From contig CAKQCB010000010.1 in the NCBI GenBank assembly GCA_934216615.1, forward strand, positions 1 to 64,000: DNA of 64,000 nucleotides. Direction: 5' to 3'. Position 1 is the first letter of the stretch, and every line of letters starts with the position of its first letter. Below are positions 14,752 through 23,273 of this stretch, piece after piece. The DNA comes from an uncultured Anaerolineae bacterium. GTDB lineage: Bacteria > Chloroflexota > Anaerolineae > Aggregatilineales > Phototrophicaceae. The position numbers and the translations under genes were made by a program. Under the pieces are notes generated by a model that saw only the letters and a program-made list of their open reading frames with translations, did not search any database and was not told the DNA's origin.

Positions 14752-15027
14752 ATGACGACCAATATCAAAATCCCCACTCCACTACGTGTTTATACGGGGA
14801 ACAATGCTCAAGTGTCAGTGACGGGTGATACCATCCGCGCAGTTTTGGCTGATTTAACGACGCAGTATCCAGAACTACGCCCTCATCTCTTTAATGGCGA
14901 GGCACTTCGTAGTTTCGTCAATGTCTTTCTTGGCGAAGAAGATATTCGCTTCTTGAACGGCCTCGACACCGAAATCAGCGAAGGCGATAGTCTGCGTATC
15001 ATCCCAAGTATTGCAGGTGGCATGTAA
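14752..15027 (+). CDS. CysO/MoaD-like sulfur carrier protein with Gly-Gly-Met end
   Basis: A ubiquitin-fold carrier that holds sulfur as a C-terminal thiocarboxylate. The 91-residue sequence has the CysO pattern: IPTPLRVYTG at the start, FVNVFLGEEDIRFLNGLDT in the middle and GDSLRIIPSIAGG near the end. Mycobacterial CysO ends at the second Gly; here a Met (15022-15024) follows it, so the tail would have to be removed before adenylation. ATG 14752 is preferred since AGGAG (14736-14740) is 11 bases upstream and the length before IPT matches CysO; ATG 14743 is only 2 bases from that site. Neighbours encode a JAMM protease and a MoeZ-type activating enzyme, its expected partners. Confidence 0.9.
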   Translation: MTTNIKIPTPLRVYTGNNAQVSVTGDTIRAVLADLTTQYPELRPHLFNGEALRSFVNVFLGEEDIRFLNGLDTEISEGDSLRIIPSIAGGM

Positions 15028-15084
15028 CCTCGCCTGAAACATCAAAACCGTTCAACTTAATCACATCCATAAGGTAAAGCAGCG

Positions 15085-15549
15085 ATGTCCACCTCTACGC
15101 AAGTGGTCGATCATTCAGGTTTGAAAGTGGGACAAGCAGCGACAATTTTACTGCTTGTCCTCGCATTTATCGTACAAGACACATTAGGCACACTTTTGGT
15201 CGCATTTGTCGCCCTCGCCCAATGGTTGAGCGGGTTTGATCTGCCATTTGCGCCGTATAAACTGCTCTACACAAAACTCATCAAACCGCGTGGATGGGTG
15301 AAACCTAACCCTCAACCTGATCATAGCGCACCACATCGGTTTGCCTTGATTGTGGGGGCGCTGTTCAACACCGTCGCGACGCTTGCGCTGTTATCCGGCG
15401 CGCCAGCGCTCGGATGGGGTTTGGTCTGGGTGGTGATCATCCTCGCCAACCTCAATTTCTGGTTGAACTTTTGCTTGGGTTGCTGGATGTATTACCAACT
15501 GAACAAACTCGGTATTCCGGGTTTTATCTATAGCCCCGTACAAAAATAG
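15085..15549 (+). CDS. DUF4395 membrane protein
   Basis: A 154-residue inner-membrane protein with about four hydrophobic helices. The PFAPYKLLYTKLIKPRGW loop, PHRFALIVGALFN and the end motif FCLGCWMYYQL match DUF4395, a family often next to thioredoxin and sulfurtransferase genes in actinobacteria. The two Cys of CLGC, placed at a membrane helix end, could take part in thiol exchange or bind a sulfur species. It lies between the carrier gene and a membrane thioredoxin-like gene. Its role is unknown; a partner of the thioredoxin-like protein or a sulfur-compound channel is conjecture. Confidence 0.85.
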   Translation: MSTSTQVVDHSGLKVGQAATILLLVLAFIVQDTLGTLLVAFVALAQWLSGFDLPFAPYKLLYTKLIKPRGWVKPNPQPDHSAPHRFALIVGALFNTVATLALLSGAPALGWGLVWVVIILANLNFWLNFCLGCWMYYQLNKLGIPGFIYSPVQK

Positions 15550-15557
15550 GTCCTGCT

Positions 15558-15971
15558 ATGATCGAACGTATTCTATTGGTAATCGTCCTATTTGTTGTGG
15601 GTCGGCTGGTGTATGGGGTCTATACCAAGCGGAAGATAGCGCAAATCAGCACGCTGGCGTCCGCCGACCCCGTTTTGACAGGGCTGAAATCAGGGGTGGC
15701 GACGGTTGTTTACTTCACCTCAGTGTCTTGCGCGCCGTGTAATGCGGTGGTCACCCCCGCCTTAGAACGCTTGCAAAACGAGTTTCAAGACAGGGTGCAA
15801 ATCGTTAAAATTGATGCGGTCGAAAATCAAAATGATGCCCAACGATGGGGCGTGATTTCGATTCCCACGATGTTCATTTTGAATAAGCGGAATGACGCGA
15901 TTCAAATCAATCATGGGGTGGTCAACGAAGAAACTTTACGCGCCCAAATTTTGACCGCACAAACATCTTAG
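15558..15971 (+). CDS. Membrane-anchored thioredoxin-like protein (CxxC)
   Basis: A 137-residue protein with one N-terminal membrane helix (residues ~3-21) and a thioredoxin fold. The redox motif is SCAPC (Cys58, Cys61) and the cis-proline loop is ISIPTMFI. Positive residues just after the helix (KRK) suggest that the thioredoxin domain faces the cytoplasm, so it could reduce persulfides or disulfides formed in sulfur transfer. The gene starts 8 bases after the DUF4395 stop. It may correspond to the thioredoxin-like genes linked to cysA2-type sulfurtransferases in actinobacteria. Confidence 0.88.
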   Translation: MIERILLVIVLFVVGRLVYGVYTKRKIAQISTLASADPVLTGLKSGVATVVYFTSVSCAPCNAVVTPALERLQNEFQDRVQIVKIDAVENQNDAQRWGVISIPTMFILNKRNDAIQINHGVVNEETLRAQILTAQTS

Positions 15972-15998
15972 AACATCAACATAAAGAAAGAAAACGCT

Positions 15999-17285
15999 AT
16001 GGAACCCGTTGTTTCACAGTTCGGTGATTTAAATAAAGAAGAAATTGGGCGTTATGGTCGCCAGCTCATCATTCCAGAATTTGGCATGGAAGGACAACGA
16101 CGCTTAAAGGCCGCCAGCGTCCTGATCGTCGGAACAGGTGGTTTAGGAAGCCCGCTCGCGCTCTATCTGGCCGCCGTTGGCGTGGGGCGAATCGGCCTTG
16201 TAGATTATGACGTTGTCGATTCCTCCAACCTGCAACGCCAAATTGTGCATGGTGAAAGTACCGTCGGCGCGCTGAAAGTTGACAGCGCTGAACAACGTCT
16301 ACGCGACATCAATCCATTTTTGCAGATTGATAAATACAACGTCTTGCTCACCTCTGAAAACGCGGTTGAAATCATCACCCCTTATGATGTTGTCATCGAC
16401 GGGACGGATAACTTCCCGACACGCTATCTCGTCAATGATGCCTGTGTGAAACTGGGCAAGCCGAACGTGTACGGAAGCATTTTGCGCTTTGAAGGCCAGT
16501 TGAGCGTCTTCTATGCCAAAGAAGGCCCGTGTTATCGTTGTATGTTCCCCGAACCCCCCCCGCCCGGGCTGGTTCCGAATTGTGCTGAAGCAGGCGTGTT
16601 AGGGATGTTGCCCGGCGTCATCGGCACGTTACAAGCGACAGAAGTCGTAAAAATCATCACTGGTGTAGGGTATGTGATGGTAGGTCGCATGTTATTGTAC
16701 GATGCGCTCGAAATGAGTTTCACCACCATCAAAGTGCGTAAAAACCCGAACTGCCCTGTCTGCGGTGTGAAACATGAAGACGTTCAGCTCATCGACTACG
16801 AAGCATTTTGCGGGGTTCCCGCACACGACCATGTGACCGATAATAAGGTGGCATCACCTATTGTTGACCTCACAGGAGTTGTTATGAGCGAAGAAACTTT
16901 GGATCTCAATGCACCCGTCCCGCAAATCAACGTGCAAGAGCTGAAAGCCCGTTACGATAACCAAGACGATCTGTACATTTTGGATGTGCGTAACCCTGAA
17001 GAATTTGAAATCGCTGTGTTAGAAAACACGGTCAAACTTCCTAAACCACAAATTTTGTTGGCCGCTCAAGAAATTGCCGCGGGACGCACGACGCTCGAGG
17101 AATCGATCTTAAAAGACATCCCTCGCGACCGTGAGATCATCGTCCACTGTCGTTCAGGTGTTCGCAGTACAGACGTGATCCATGTCTTACGTGAACTCGG
17201 CTATGATCCCAAGAAGCTCGTCAACCTTGAGGGCGGTATCTTGGCATGGGCGAAACAAATCGACAACACCATGCCCGTATACTAA
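15999..17285 (+). CDS. moeZ: MoeZ-type E1-like adenylyltransferase/sulfurtransferase
   Basis: Adenylates the C-terminal Gly of a ubiquitin-like carrier and then passes sulfur to it, making the thiocarboxylate. The 428-residue protein has an N-terminal MoeB/ThiF domain (1-265) with the ATP site GTGGLGSP, the Gln/Arg loop SNLQRQIVHG, an acyl-transfer Cys195 in LVPNCAEAGVLG, and zinc Cys pairs 178/181 and 252/255. A C-terminal rhodanese domain (~305-425) has Cys384 in VHCRSGVRS. This fusion is MoeZ (MoeBR); the mycobacterial protein activates CysO. It closes the operon and is followed by a terminator. Confidence 0.93.
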   Translation: MEPVVSQFGDLNKEEIGRYGRQLIIPEFGMEGQRRLKAASVLIVGTGGLGSPLALYLAAVGVGRIGLVDYDVVDSSNLQRQIVHGESTVGALKVDSAEQRLRDINPFLQIDKYNVLLTSENAVEIITPYDVVIDGTDNFPTRYLVNDACVKLGKPNVYGSILRFEGQLSVFYAKEGPCYRCMFPEPPPPGLVPNCAEAGVLGMLPGVIGTLQATEVVKIITGVGYVMVGRMLLYDALEMSFTTIKVRKNPNCPVCGVKHEDVQLIDYEAFCGVPAHDHVTDNKVASPIVDLTGVVMSEETLDLNAPVPQINVQELKARYDNQDDLYILDVRNPEEFEIAVLENTVKLPKPQILLAAQEIAAGRTTLEESILKDIPRDREIIVHCRSGVRSTDVIHVLRELGYDPKKLVNLEGGILAWAKQIDNTMPVY

Positions 17286-17310
17286 AAACAACGCTTTCCC
17301 ATAACTCTCA

Positions 17311-17343
17311 AACACCTGCTCAAATTGAGCGGGTGTTTTTTTT
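17311..17343 (+). terminator. Intrinsic terminator of the sulfur-relay operon
   Basis: A 12-bp stem (17311-17322 with 17326-17337, one G-T pair), a 3-base loop and a run of T. Confidence 0.88.
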
Positions 17344-17434
17344 AACGGGGTCCAACAAATAGCCCATGTGTAACCGTGAATATCTTGTACACTCGTGCAT
17401 ACTATGTAAAAGCATTTTTAGGAGTGATGGAGTA

Positions 17435-18232
17435 ATGGTAGATACTGCAAAAGCGCGCCCGCAGTGGCGCGGTGTCGCGCTTCCCGTTGAACACGGCGGT
17501 TGGAGTTTCTTGGTCGAGCCGATTTTGTTGGGCCTCTTAATCGCGCCGTCCTTTACGGGGTTATTCCTCAGCATCGCCGCATGTGCAGTCTTTTTGATTC
17601 ATCAACCACTCAAGGTGACGATGCAAGATCGGCGTAATGGGCGTGTTTTTAAGCGAACCCGCTTGGCGGAACGTTTCACAATCGCGTATGGAACCGTCGC
17701 GCTGGTGAGTTTTATCCTCGCGTTGGTCACAACCCCACATCCGTTTTGGATACCGCTCGTCTTTGCTGTCCCCTTCGCCTTGATTCAGTTATTTTATGAA
17801 TCACAGCGCAAAGGGCGTGAAGCCACCCCTGAAATCGCAGGGGCTTTGGCACTGGCGATCACAGCGCCGACGATTGCCGTTGCCAGCGGTTGGGATGTCA
17901 GCACGGCGATGGGGTTATGGATTGTGCTGAGTTTGCGCAGCGCAACGTCAATTTTATATGTGCGTTCACGCCTGCGTTTAGAAAAAGGCAAAGAAGCCAA
18001 TATCGCACTGCCCATCGGCGCGCATATCGTCGCGCTGGTGATCGTCCTCATTTTAGCCAGTGTGAATTTCCTGCCGTTCCTCACGGTGGTGCTGATGGTG
18101 ATTTTACTCGCCCGTTGTGCGCATGGTTTGTCTCGGTATCGGAAACCTGTCCCAGTGAAGATCATCGGTATTCAAGAGCTGATCTTCGGGTTAATCACCG
18201 TTGTGATGACCGCCTTGGGTTATAGAATCTAA
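17435..18232 (+). CDS. YwiC-like family membrane protein
   Basis: A 265-residue protein with about eight hydrophobic helices. The N-terminal LPVEHGGWSFLVEPILLGL segment and the charged loop DRRNGRVFKRTRLAERF match the YwiC-like family of uncharacterised bacterial membrane proteins (the name comes from B. subtilis ywiC in the fnr-nar region). I start at ATG 17435 since GGAG sits at 17421-17424, and the in-frame extension to 17366 lies upstream of it. It begins 90 bases after the operon terminator. A terminator shared with the convergent GNAT gene follows. Function unknown. Confidence 0.78.
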   Translation: MVDTAKARPQWRGVALPVEHGGWSFLVEPILLGLLIAPSFTGLFLSIAACAVFLIHQPLKVTMQDRRNGRVFKRTRLAERFTIAYGTVALVSFILALVTTPHPFWIPLVFAVPFALIQLFYESQRKGREATPEIAGALALAITAPTIAVASGWDVSTAMGLWIVLSLRSATSILYVRSRLRLEKGKEANIALPIGAHIVALVIVLILASVNFLPFLTVVLMVILLARCAHGLSRYRKPVPVKIIGIQELIFGLITVVMTALGYRI

Positions 18233-18233
18233 C

Positions 18234-18260
18234 AAAAAACGAGCCAATGGCTCGTTTTTT
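18234..18260. terminator. Bidirectional terminator between YwiC-like and GNAT genes
   Basis: AAAAAACGAGCC (18234-18245) pairs perfectly with GGCTCGTTTTTT (18249-18260) around a 3-base loop, between convergent genes. Confidence 0.92.
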
Positions 18261-18276
18261 TATGCTTGTTTATCGA

Positions 18277-18828
18277 CTATTGACGGTAGCGGTCGGGCAT
18301 CGGCTCAGAAAATTCTTTGTAAACTTCAAACCCGCGCTTCATATAATTCGCCAGCGCAAATTCACCGTCAAGGTTGCAGGTGTGAACCCATACACGGCGC
18401 GCGCCTAAATTCCACGCTTTTTGAATCCCAAAACTTAACAGGTGCTTGCCGTATCCCTTGCCATGAAATTCTTCAAACAGGCCAAAGTAGGCAACTTCCA
18501 CTTCATCCCCTTGCACTTCAAGTTCAACATAGCCCGCTTCACGACCATGCACATAAAGCACATTGATGATGGTGTTAGGTGAATCAATAATCTTTTGGAG
18601 TTGTTCACGGTGCATCACCACACGATCCCGCCAGCGAAGCTGATCGCCCACACCCAGATATAACTTCAAATAATCTTCTACGCTGATTTTGGCCACTTGC
18701 ACCACTTCCACACCATACACGTCAATAAAAGACGGCGAAAATGCAGTATGTTCAGTCATGTGCAGGTAAGTTGTCACTAAAGTATCAGGGGTAGATTGAC
18801 TTGGAAGTTGGGATGTGGTGGTGAACAC
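18277..18828 (-). CDS. GNAT family N-acetyltransferase
   Basis: A 183-residue acetyl-CoA-dependent transferase. The acetyl-CoA loop appears as FEEFHGKGYGKHLLSFGIQKA, preceded by the strand VEVAYFGL and followed by ARRVWVHTCNLDGEFALANYMKRGFEVY, the usual C-terminal half of GNAT enzymes. The start is GTG at 18828, with AGAGG 7 bases upstream; an ATG 23 codons later is an alternative. A promoter (TAGACA, 16 bases, TATAAC) lies just upstream. Acceptor substrate unknown. Confidence 0.85.
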   Translation of the reverse strand: MFTTTSQLPSQSTPDTLVTTYLHMTEHTAFSPSFIDVYGVEVVQVAKISVEDYLKLYLGVGDQLRWRDRVVMHREQLQKIIDSPNTIINVLYVHGREAGYVELEVQGDEVEVAYFGLFEEFHGKGYGKHLLSFGIQKAWNLGARRVWVHTCNLDGEFALANYMKRGFEVYKEFSEPMPDRYRQ

Positions 18829-18848
18829 TATCTAACCTCTTTGGAGAT

Positions 18849-18876
18849 GTTATAATCTGACACTATTCATTGTCTA
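18849..18876 (-). promoter_or_regulatory. Promoter for the GNAT gene
   Basis: On the minus strand TAGACA (18871-18876), 16 bases and TATAAC (18849-18854) precede the GTG start by about 20 bases. Confidence 0.5.
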
Positions 18877-18983
18877 TAATTTGGGTTTAGAACTCATTGT
18901 CATAAACTTCCAAAAAGTGACTAATGTCTGTCGGCAGAATGTGCTAAATAACTAAATGCACTTTATTAAAGTAGAGGTTAAAA

Positions 18984-20186
18984 ATGGATTTTACTTTTAC
19001 CGATGAACAATTACATGCCCAGAAAATGGTGCGCGATTATGTTGCAAAAGAAGTCATTCCTGTAATTGGCGAGTGGGATCGCAAACAGGAATTGAACCCC
19101 GCAACCCTGCCCCGTTTGGCTGAGCTTGGCATCTTGGGAATCAGCATCCCTGTACGATATGGTGGGCAAGGGTTTGACTACACGACCCTCGGGCTGGTCT
19201 GCGAAGAACTGGAACGCGGTGACACCACCTTGCGCGTCATCATGTCGGTTCATTTCGGGTTGAATAGTTTGTCGCTCTTACAATGGGGGACTGAAGAACA
19301 AAAACAACGGTTCTTAGTACCCCAAGCCAAAGGTGAAAAATATGCCGCCTTTGCGTTAACTGAACCTAACGCAGGCAGTGATGTCGTCAACATGCAAAGC
19401 ACCGCCCGTAAAGTCGGGGATAAATACATCCTCAATGGCGAAAAAATGTGGATCAGCCTTGCGACCAAAGCGCATAACTTCCTCGTCGTTGCCAAAACTG
19501 ACCCCGATGCTGGTCACAGAGGCATGACCGCCTTCATCGTTGAGCGGGATATGCCCGGCGTGACGACAGGAGATATTCACGGCAAGTTGGGGGTGCGCGC
19601 AGGCTCCACCGGCTGGATCGCCTTCCAAGATGTCGAAGTGCCTGTAGAAAACCGCATTGGTGAAGAAGGCGAAGGCTTCAAAGTGGCGATGGGTTCGCTC
19701 GATAACGGCCGTTATACTGTGGCCGCGGGCGCCGTCGGCTTGATCCGCGCTTGCTACGAAGACAGCATCAAATATGCGCTGGAACGTACCACACAAGGTC
19801 GCCCGATTGCCGAACATCAACTCATCAAACAAAAGATCGCTTATATGTACCAATGGTATCAAGCATCTCGTTTACTGTATCTACAAGCAGGCTCGTTGAA
19901 AGATCGTGGCATCCGCAATACACGTGAAACAAGCCTCGCGAAATGGTACGCGACTGATCACAGCGTGAAGGCCGCCTTAGAAGCTGTACAGGTTCACGGC
20001 GCGTATGGCTTTAGTGATGAATACTCGGTAGAGCGTTATTTGCGCAACAGTAAAGGCGCGGTGATCTACGAAGGCACCAGCGAAATTCACCAATTGATGC
20101 AAGCAGATTATGCGTTCGGCTTCCGTAAGGATGCCCCACTGCGTAAAGAACTGCCCGCATACGATCCTGAATTCTGGCAAAATTAA
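18984..20186 (+). CDS. Acyl-CoA dehydrogenase
   Basis: Flavoenzyme that introduces the alpha-beta double bond in acyl-CoA and passes electrons to ETF. The 400-residue protein has the family signatures FALTEPNAGSDVVNMQ, the ISLATKAHNFLVVAKT segment, GVRAGSTGWIAF and the C-terminal QVHGAYGFSDEYSVERYLR. The catalytic base is probably Glu363 in AVIYEGTSEIHQ, the position used by short/medium-chain enzymes; in glutaryl-CoA dehydrogenases the same site is used, and that group is not excluded. Its electron acceptor could be the etfBA products encoded 5 kb downstream. Monocistronic: a terminator follows. Confidence 0.92.
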   Translation: MDFTFTDEQLHAQKMVRDYVAKEVIPVIGEWDRKQELNPATLPRLAELGILGISIPVRYGGQGFDYTTLGLVCEELERGDTTLRVIMSVHFGLNSLSLLQWGTEEQKQRFLVPQAKGEKYAAFALTEPNAGSDVVNMQSTARKVGDKYILNGEKMWISLATKAHNFLVVAKTDPDAGHRGMTAFIVERDMPGVTTGDIHGKLGVRAGSTGWIAFQDVEVPVENRIGEEGEGFKVAMGSLDNGRYTVAAGAVGLIRACYEDSIKYALERTTQGRPIAEHQLIKQKIAYMYQWYQASRLLYLQAGSLKDRGIRNTRETSLAKWYATDHSVKAALEAVQVHGAYGFSDEYSVERYLRNSKGAVIYEGTSEIHQLMQADYAFGFRKDAPLRKELPAYDPEFWQN

Positions 20187-20192
20187 CTCATC

Positions 20193-20232
20193 AAAACGCC
20201 CCCTGTGAAATTTCAACAAGGGGCGTTTTTTT
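20193..20232 (+). terminator. Intrinsic terminator after the acyl-CoA dehydrogenase
   Basis: AAAACGCCCC pairs with GGGGCGTTTT, and the inner bases also contain a TGAAATTTCA dyad. A T run follows. It also ends transcription of the convergent broken gene. Confidence 0.88.
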
Positions 20233-20264
20233 ATCTCTCAACGGTGCTTAGTGCATAAAGCGAT

Positions 20265-21167
20265 TTATTGCACAACTTCGCTTTCAATATCCCCACGCAC
20301 AGCGCGTTGAATATGTTCTGCCCAGTCTTTCGCAGACACGCCACCCTTCACTTCAATTGTGACATCTGCAAATGTAGCGGGTGCGCCTAACTTCAAGTGG
20401 AGCAGGTCTTTACCCCCTAAGAAGCCTTTGTTTTCAGGTTCGACATGGGTCACACTGGAGAGCGGAAAATCCAGTTTGACATCTTGAGTTTGTTTACCCC
20501 CGAATAGACCAAACTTCTTGCCTGTCTTTTCTTTTTGCTCAAAGACAATCCGTTGGTTGGTGACAAAGAGAAAGCCATTCGGGTTATCTTGTTTGTTGAC
20601 CCATTCGGCTTCGGCAACCAGATACATACTTTCATCATGGGCAAAAGCAAAACCCGCCTCATCGCGGATTTTTAACATCCACTCCAATTTGCTAACTTGT
20701 GTAGTCAACTGTTGCATGTCACGGTGCAAGGTTTCGTACTGCGTCTTGATCTGTGATTGGGCTTGTTTAACCCGCGTCTCAAAGTTTTGAAGGGTCGTCT
20801 CTAATTGCGCTAGCGCGGGTTGTAATTTTTGTGGGGATTGTAAATATTGCCCCGCAAGCCCTTCTAACTTTTAAACATCGGCCAATTCACCGCGTAAGGT
20901 CTTACGCAAAGATTGATATTCCATCGACAGGTTGGTTTTCAATTGTTCCCATTGTGCCGTTGCAGAAGTGACTTTTTCTTCTAAATCACCCGCGTAACGA
21001 TAGCCTTGATCGCGTAATTTCTGTAGAGCTTCAGGAATATTTTTGGTTTTGTCCTGCAACCATGCGATATCACGTTCAATATCAGGTAGTTCCAGCGCGT
21101 TTGAAAAGTCTTTTATTTTCCCCTGTACTTTTGAAAGCTGAGCTTGCAAGTCATGAGGTTCTGTCAT
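20265..21167 (-). pseudogene. Coiled-coil/PH-like protein gene interrupted by an in-frame TAA
   Basis: Two ORFs lie in exactly the same frame and are separated only by one TAA codon (20871-20873). The first part (ATG 21167, GGAG 8 bases upstream) encodes ~98 residues rich in heptads (MTEPHDLQAQLSKVQGKIK). Directly after the stop the frame continues KLEGLAGQYLQ, stays coiled-coil for ~50 codons, then gives a PH-like beta domain (FLFVTNQRIVFEQKEK, FPLSSVTHVEPENKG, DLLHLKLG) to 20265. The second part has no good start for its first 48 codons. A CAA, GAA or AAA codon changed by one base would restore a 300-residue protein. So this is a nonsense mutation, a sequencing error or a read-through site; the sequence alone cannot decide. 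Confidence 0.75.
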
Positions 21168-21318
21168 AGCGTATGCTCCAATTCGCCACATTATTAAAAA
21201 CTATGCGTGTTATTGTAGCCGACGCTCTTTACATCTGACTAATTTTCCCTAGCGAGAAGCATCGAACCTGTTTACACTCAATCCTAATGTCCATTGAGCA
21301 AGTCACCTAAAATTCACT

Positions 21319-21996
21319 ATGCGAATCATCTTTTTTGGCGACAGCCTGACTGAAGGGGTTTACGGCGGTAATTACATCAAGACAATACAAAAATTACTGC
21401 CGGAACATGAAATCATCAATAAAGGGGTCGGTGGTGATACCACCCTCAATCTATTAGAGCGGTTGGAAAGCATCTTAGCGCTTGAGCCTGATCTGGTCTA
21501 TGTAATGGTCGGCGGGAATGATGCCATCTCTTACTGCCAACCCAAAACACGCCAATATTATCGTCAAAGCAAAGCGGTCCCTGAAGGCATGATTGATATT
21601 GATGTGTTTGAGCGCGCCTACCGTGATTTATTGACGCAGTTACAAGCGCATCATATTTTGGTTTTAGCAGGCTTCGCGCCGATTGAGCATAACACCACCT
21701 TGATTGATACTATGCGCGGTTACAGCCAAGTGGCTCAAAAAATTACCAAAGCGCTCAACATCCCCTTTTTAGACCTCAGCATGAATTTTAAGCCTGACAC
21801 GTTACCAGAGCGTGATCCGCTGGGGATGCACACCATCTTGACCATTGGCAGTCGTACCGCCAAAAGATGGAAAGATTACGAAACTGAGCGCCAAAAAGAA
21901 GGGTTCACGTTCACTTTTGACGGGCTTCACTTAACGAACGAAAGCGCCGAGAAGATGGGTGAAATCATCGCGGCCTTCATCAAAGAGAATATTTAG
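21319..21996 (+). CDS. SGNH/GDSL-type hydrolase
   Basis: A 225-residue esterase-fold protein. Block I is FFGDSLTEG with the nucleophile Ser9, block II Gly is in NKGVGGDTTLN, block III Asn is in VGGNDAI, and block V gives the Asp-His pair in FDGLHLTNE. No signal peptide is seen, so it is cytoplasmic and could act as an esterase, lysophospholipase or carbohydrate deacetylase. A TAAAAT box ends 5 bases before the ATG and no ribosome binding site is visible, so the mRNA may be leaderless. Confidence 0.9.
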   Translation: MRIIFFGDSLTEGVYGGNYIKTIQKLLPEHEIINKGVGGDTTLNLLERLESILALEPDLVYVMVGGNDAISYCQPKTRQYYRQSKAVPEGMIDIDVFERAYRDLLTQLQAHHILVLAGFAPIEHNTTLIDTMRGYSQVAQKITKALNIPFLDLSMNFKPDTLPERDPLGMHTILTIGSRTAKRWKDYETERQKEGFTFTFDGLHLTNESAEKMGEIIAAFIKENI

Positions 21997-22094
21997 CCTC
22001 ACTTTTCAGGGGTTTCCCATCTCAGTTAAAACTTTTTACATCATCCCTCGTATTAATGAGTAAGGATGTTTTATTAAGATGTAGGAGTTTTTCC

Positions 22095-22265
22095 ATGGGA
22101 TGTATGCGCGCGATTTTTTGTATCATTTTTCCACCGTTAGCTGTGATTGATCGTGGCTGTGGCACGATTTTGATTGTGCTTCTCTTAACCATTGCGGGAT
22201 GGGTTCCCGGTGTTTTGGCTGCCTTGATCCTGAACTATATGGAGGCGGAAAAACATCGTTACTAG
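22095..22265 (+). CDS. Pmp3/YqaE (UPF0057) small membrane protein
   Basis: A 56-residue, two-helix membrane peptide. IIFPPLAVIDRGCGT, the second helix and GWVPGVLAALILNY match the Pmp3/YqaE proteolipid family, which in yeast and plants affects membrane potential and salt tolerance; the bacterial role is poorly known. AGGAG (22083-22087) is 7 bases before ATG 22095, which rules out the upstream in-frame ATG at 22056. Confidence 0.9.
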   Translation: MGCMRAIFCIIFPPLAVIDRGCGTILIVLLLTIAGWVPGVLAALILNYMEAEKHRY

Positions 22266-22357
22266 ACACCCACTAAACTAGGTTGGCTTCCTTGTCATAA
22301 TCCGTTTATGCTTGGCATGTTACGCACAGCACATCGGATTTAAAGGAGACGACAATC

Positions 22358-23197
22358 GTGGATTCATCACCTCATAAAAATCATCAACGCCGACGCTGGA
22401 CAGACTTTTTCACCGTCCAAAAAGTCGGCGTTTTATTACTCATCCTCTCTCTGGCCAGCGCGATCATTGGCTATATCACCCTCTACCCAGATGGGTTTGA
22501 TTTCCGAACTTTTGCAGGTGACTTTTATGCCAACATCAGTTCGGAATTGTTCAGTATCGCCATCACCGTGTTGATCATTGATGCGCTGAGCCGTCGTCGT
22601 GACGCGATCAAAGAAGAAAATGCCGAGCGTATGCGTCTTGTACGTCAATTGGGCAGCAGCTTGAACGAAGTTGCCAAACGGGCCGCTGAAGAATTACGCG
22701 CCGACGGTTGGCTTACCGATGGAAGCCTGCAAGAGCAAGATTTGCGCGTCGCCAACCTTGAAGATGCCAAATTATGGAAAGCAGATTTTCAAGGTGCGAA
22801 CCTTCAATGGGCGCGGTTAAAACGGGCGAACTTGAACGGCGCGACTTTAGCAGGCGCAAACCTCACCCAAGCCAACTTACAAACTACGCGCCTCGCAGGT
22901 GCTGATCTGCGTGGGGCAAATCTGTTTGAGGCAAAACTCTATCGCGCCATTCTCAAAGGCGCTTATCTACAAAACGCTAATTTGACCTCTGCCCACTTAG
23001 AAGGCGCCAAGATGATCGGCGCGAATCTGTATCAAACCGAGCTGACAGGCGCGTATTTTGACGAAACAACGGTTTTGCCGAATGGGGAAGCGTGGAGCGA
23101 AGCCACCGATATGACACAGTTCACCCATACCGAACATCCAAATTATGGGATCGCATCTGATATGGTGACGGATAACGTCGATGAAGGGGATGAATAG
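22358..23197 (+). CDS. Membrane-anchored pentapeptide-repeat protein
   Basis: A 279-residue protein. Two hydrophobic helices (about residues 24-44 and 62-78) are followed by a charged coiled segment (RRRDAIKEENAERMRLVRQ) and then by a run of A(D/N)LxxA pentapeptides from about residue 127 to 225 (ANLQWARLKRANLNGATL, ADLRGANLFEAKL), which form a right-handed beta-helix. GTG at 22358 follows AAAGGAG with a 9-base gap. The layout resembles pentapeptide proteins with an N-terminal membrane anchor common in cyanobacteria and Chloroflexota. Function unknown; DNA-mimic (Qnr-like) activity is unlikely because of the anchor. Confidence 0.88.
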   Translation: MDSSPHKNHQRRRWTDFFTVQKVGVLLLILSLASAIIGYITLYPDGFDFRTFAGDFYANISSELFSIAITVLIIDALSRRRDAIKEENAERMRLVRQLGSSLNEVAKRAAEELRADGWLTDGSLQEQDLRVANLEDAKLWKADFQGANLQWARLKRANLNGATLAGANLTQANLQTTRLAGADLRGANLFEAKLYRAILKGAYLQNANLTSAHLEGAKMIGANLYQTELTGAYFDETTVLPNGEAWSEATDMTQFTHTEHPNYGIASDMVTDNVDEGDE

Positions 23198-23237
23198 CTT
23201 CTCTTAAAAAACCGTATCATCATGAGTGCGCAACCGC

Positions 23238-23267
23238 TTGACGAATAGATCAAGTGTTCTATATACT
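23238..23267 (+). promoter_or_regulatory. Promoter for a leaderless radical SAM mRNA
   Basis: TTGACG (23238-23243), an 18-base spacer and TATACT (23262-23267). The expected first transcribed base is the A of ATG 23274, six bases after the -10 box. Confidence 0.7.
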
Positions 23268-23273
23268 ATGTCT

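Noticed and set aside
20265..20729. Independent small PH-like gene starting at TTG 20729
   Set aside because: The coiled-coil continues in the same frame upstream of that TTG up to the TAA, and no ribosome binding site precedes it.
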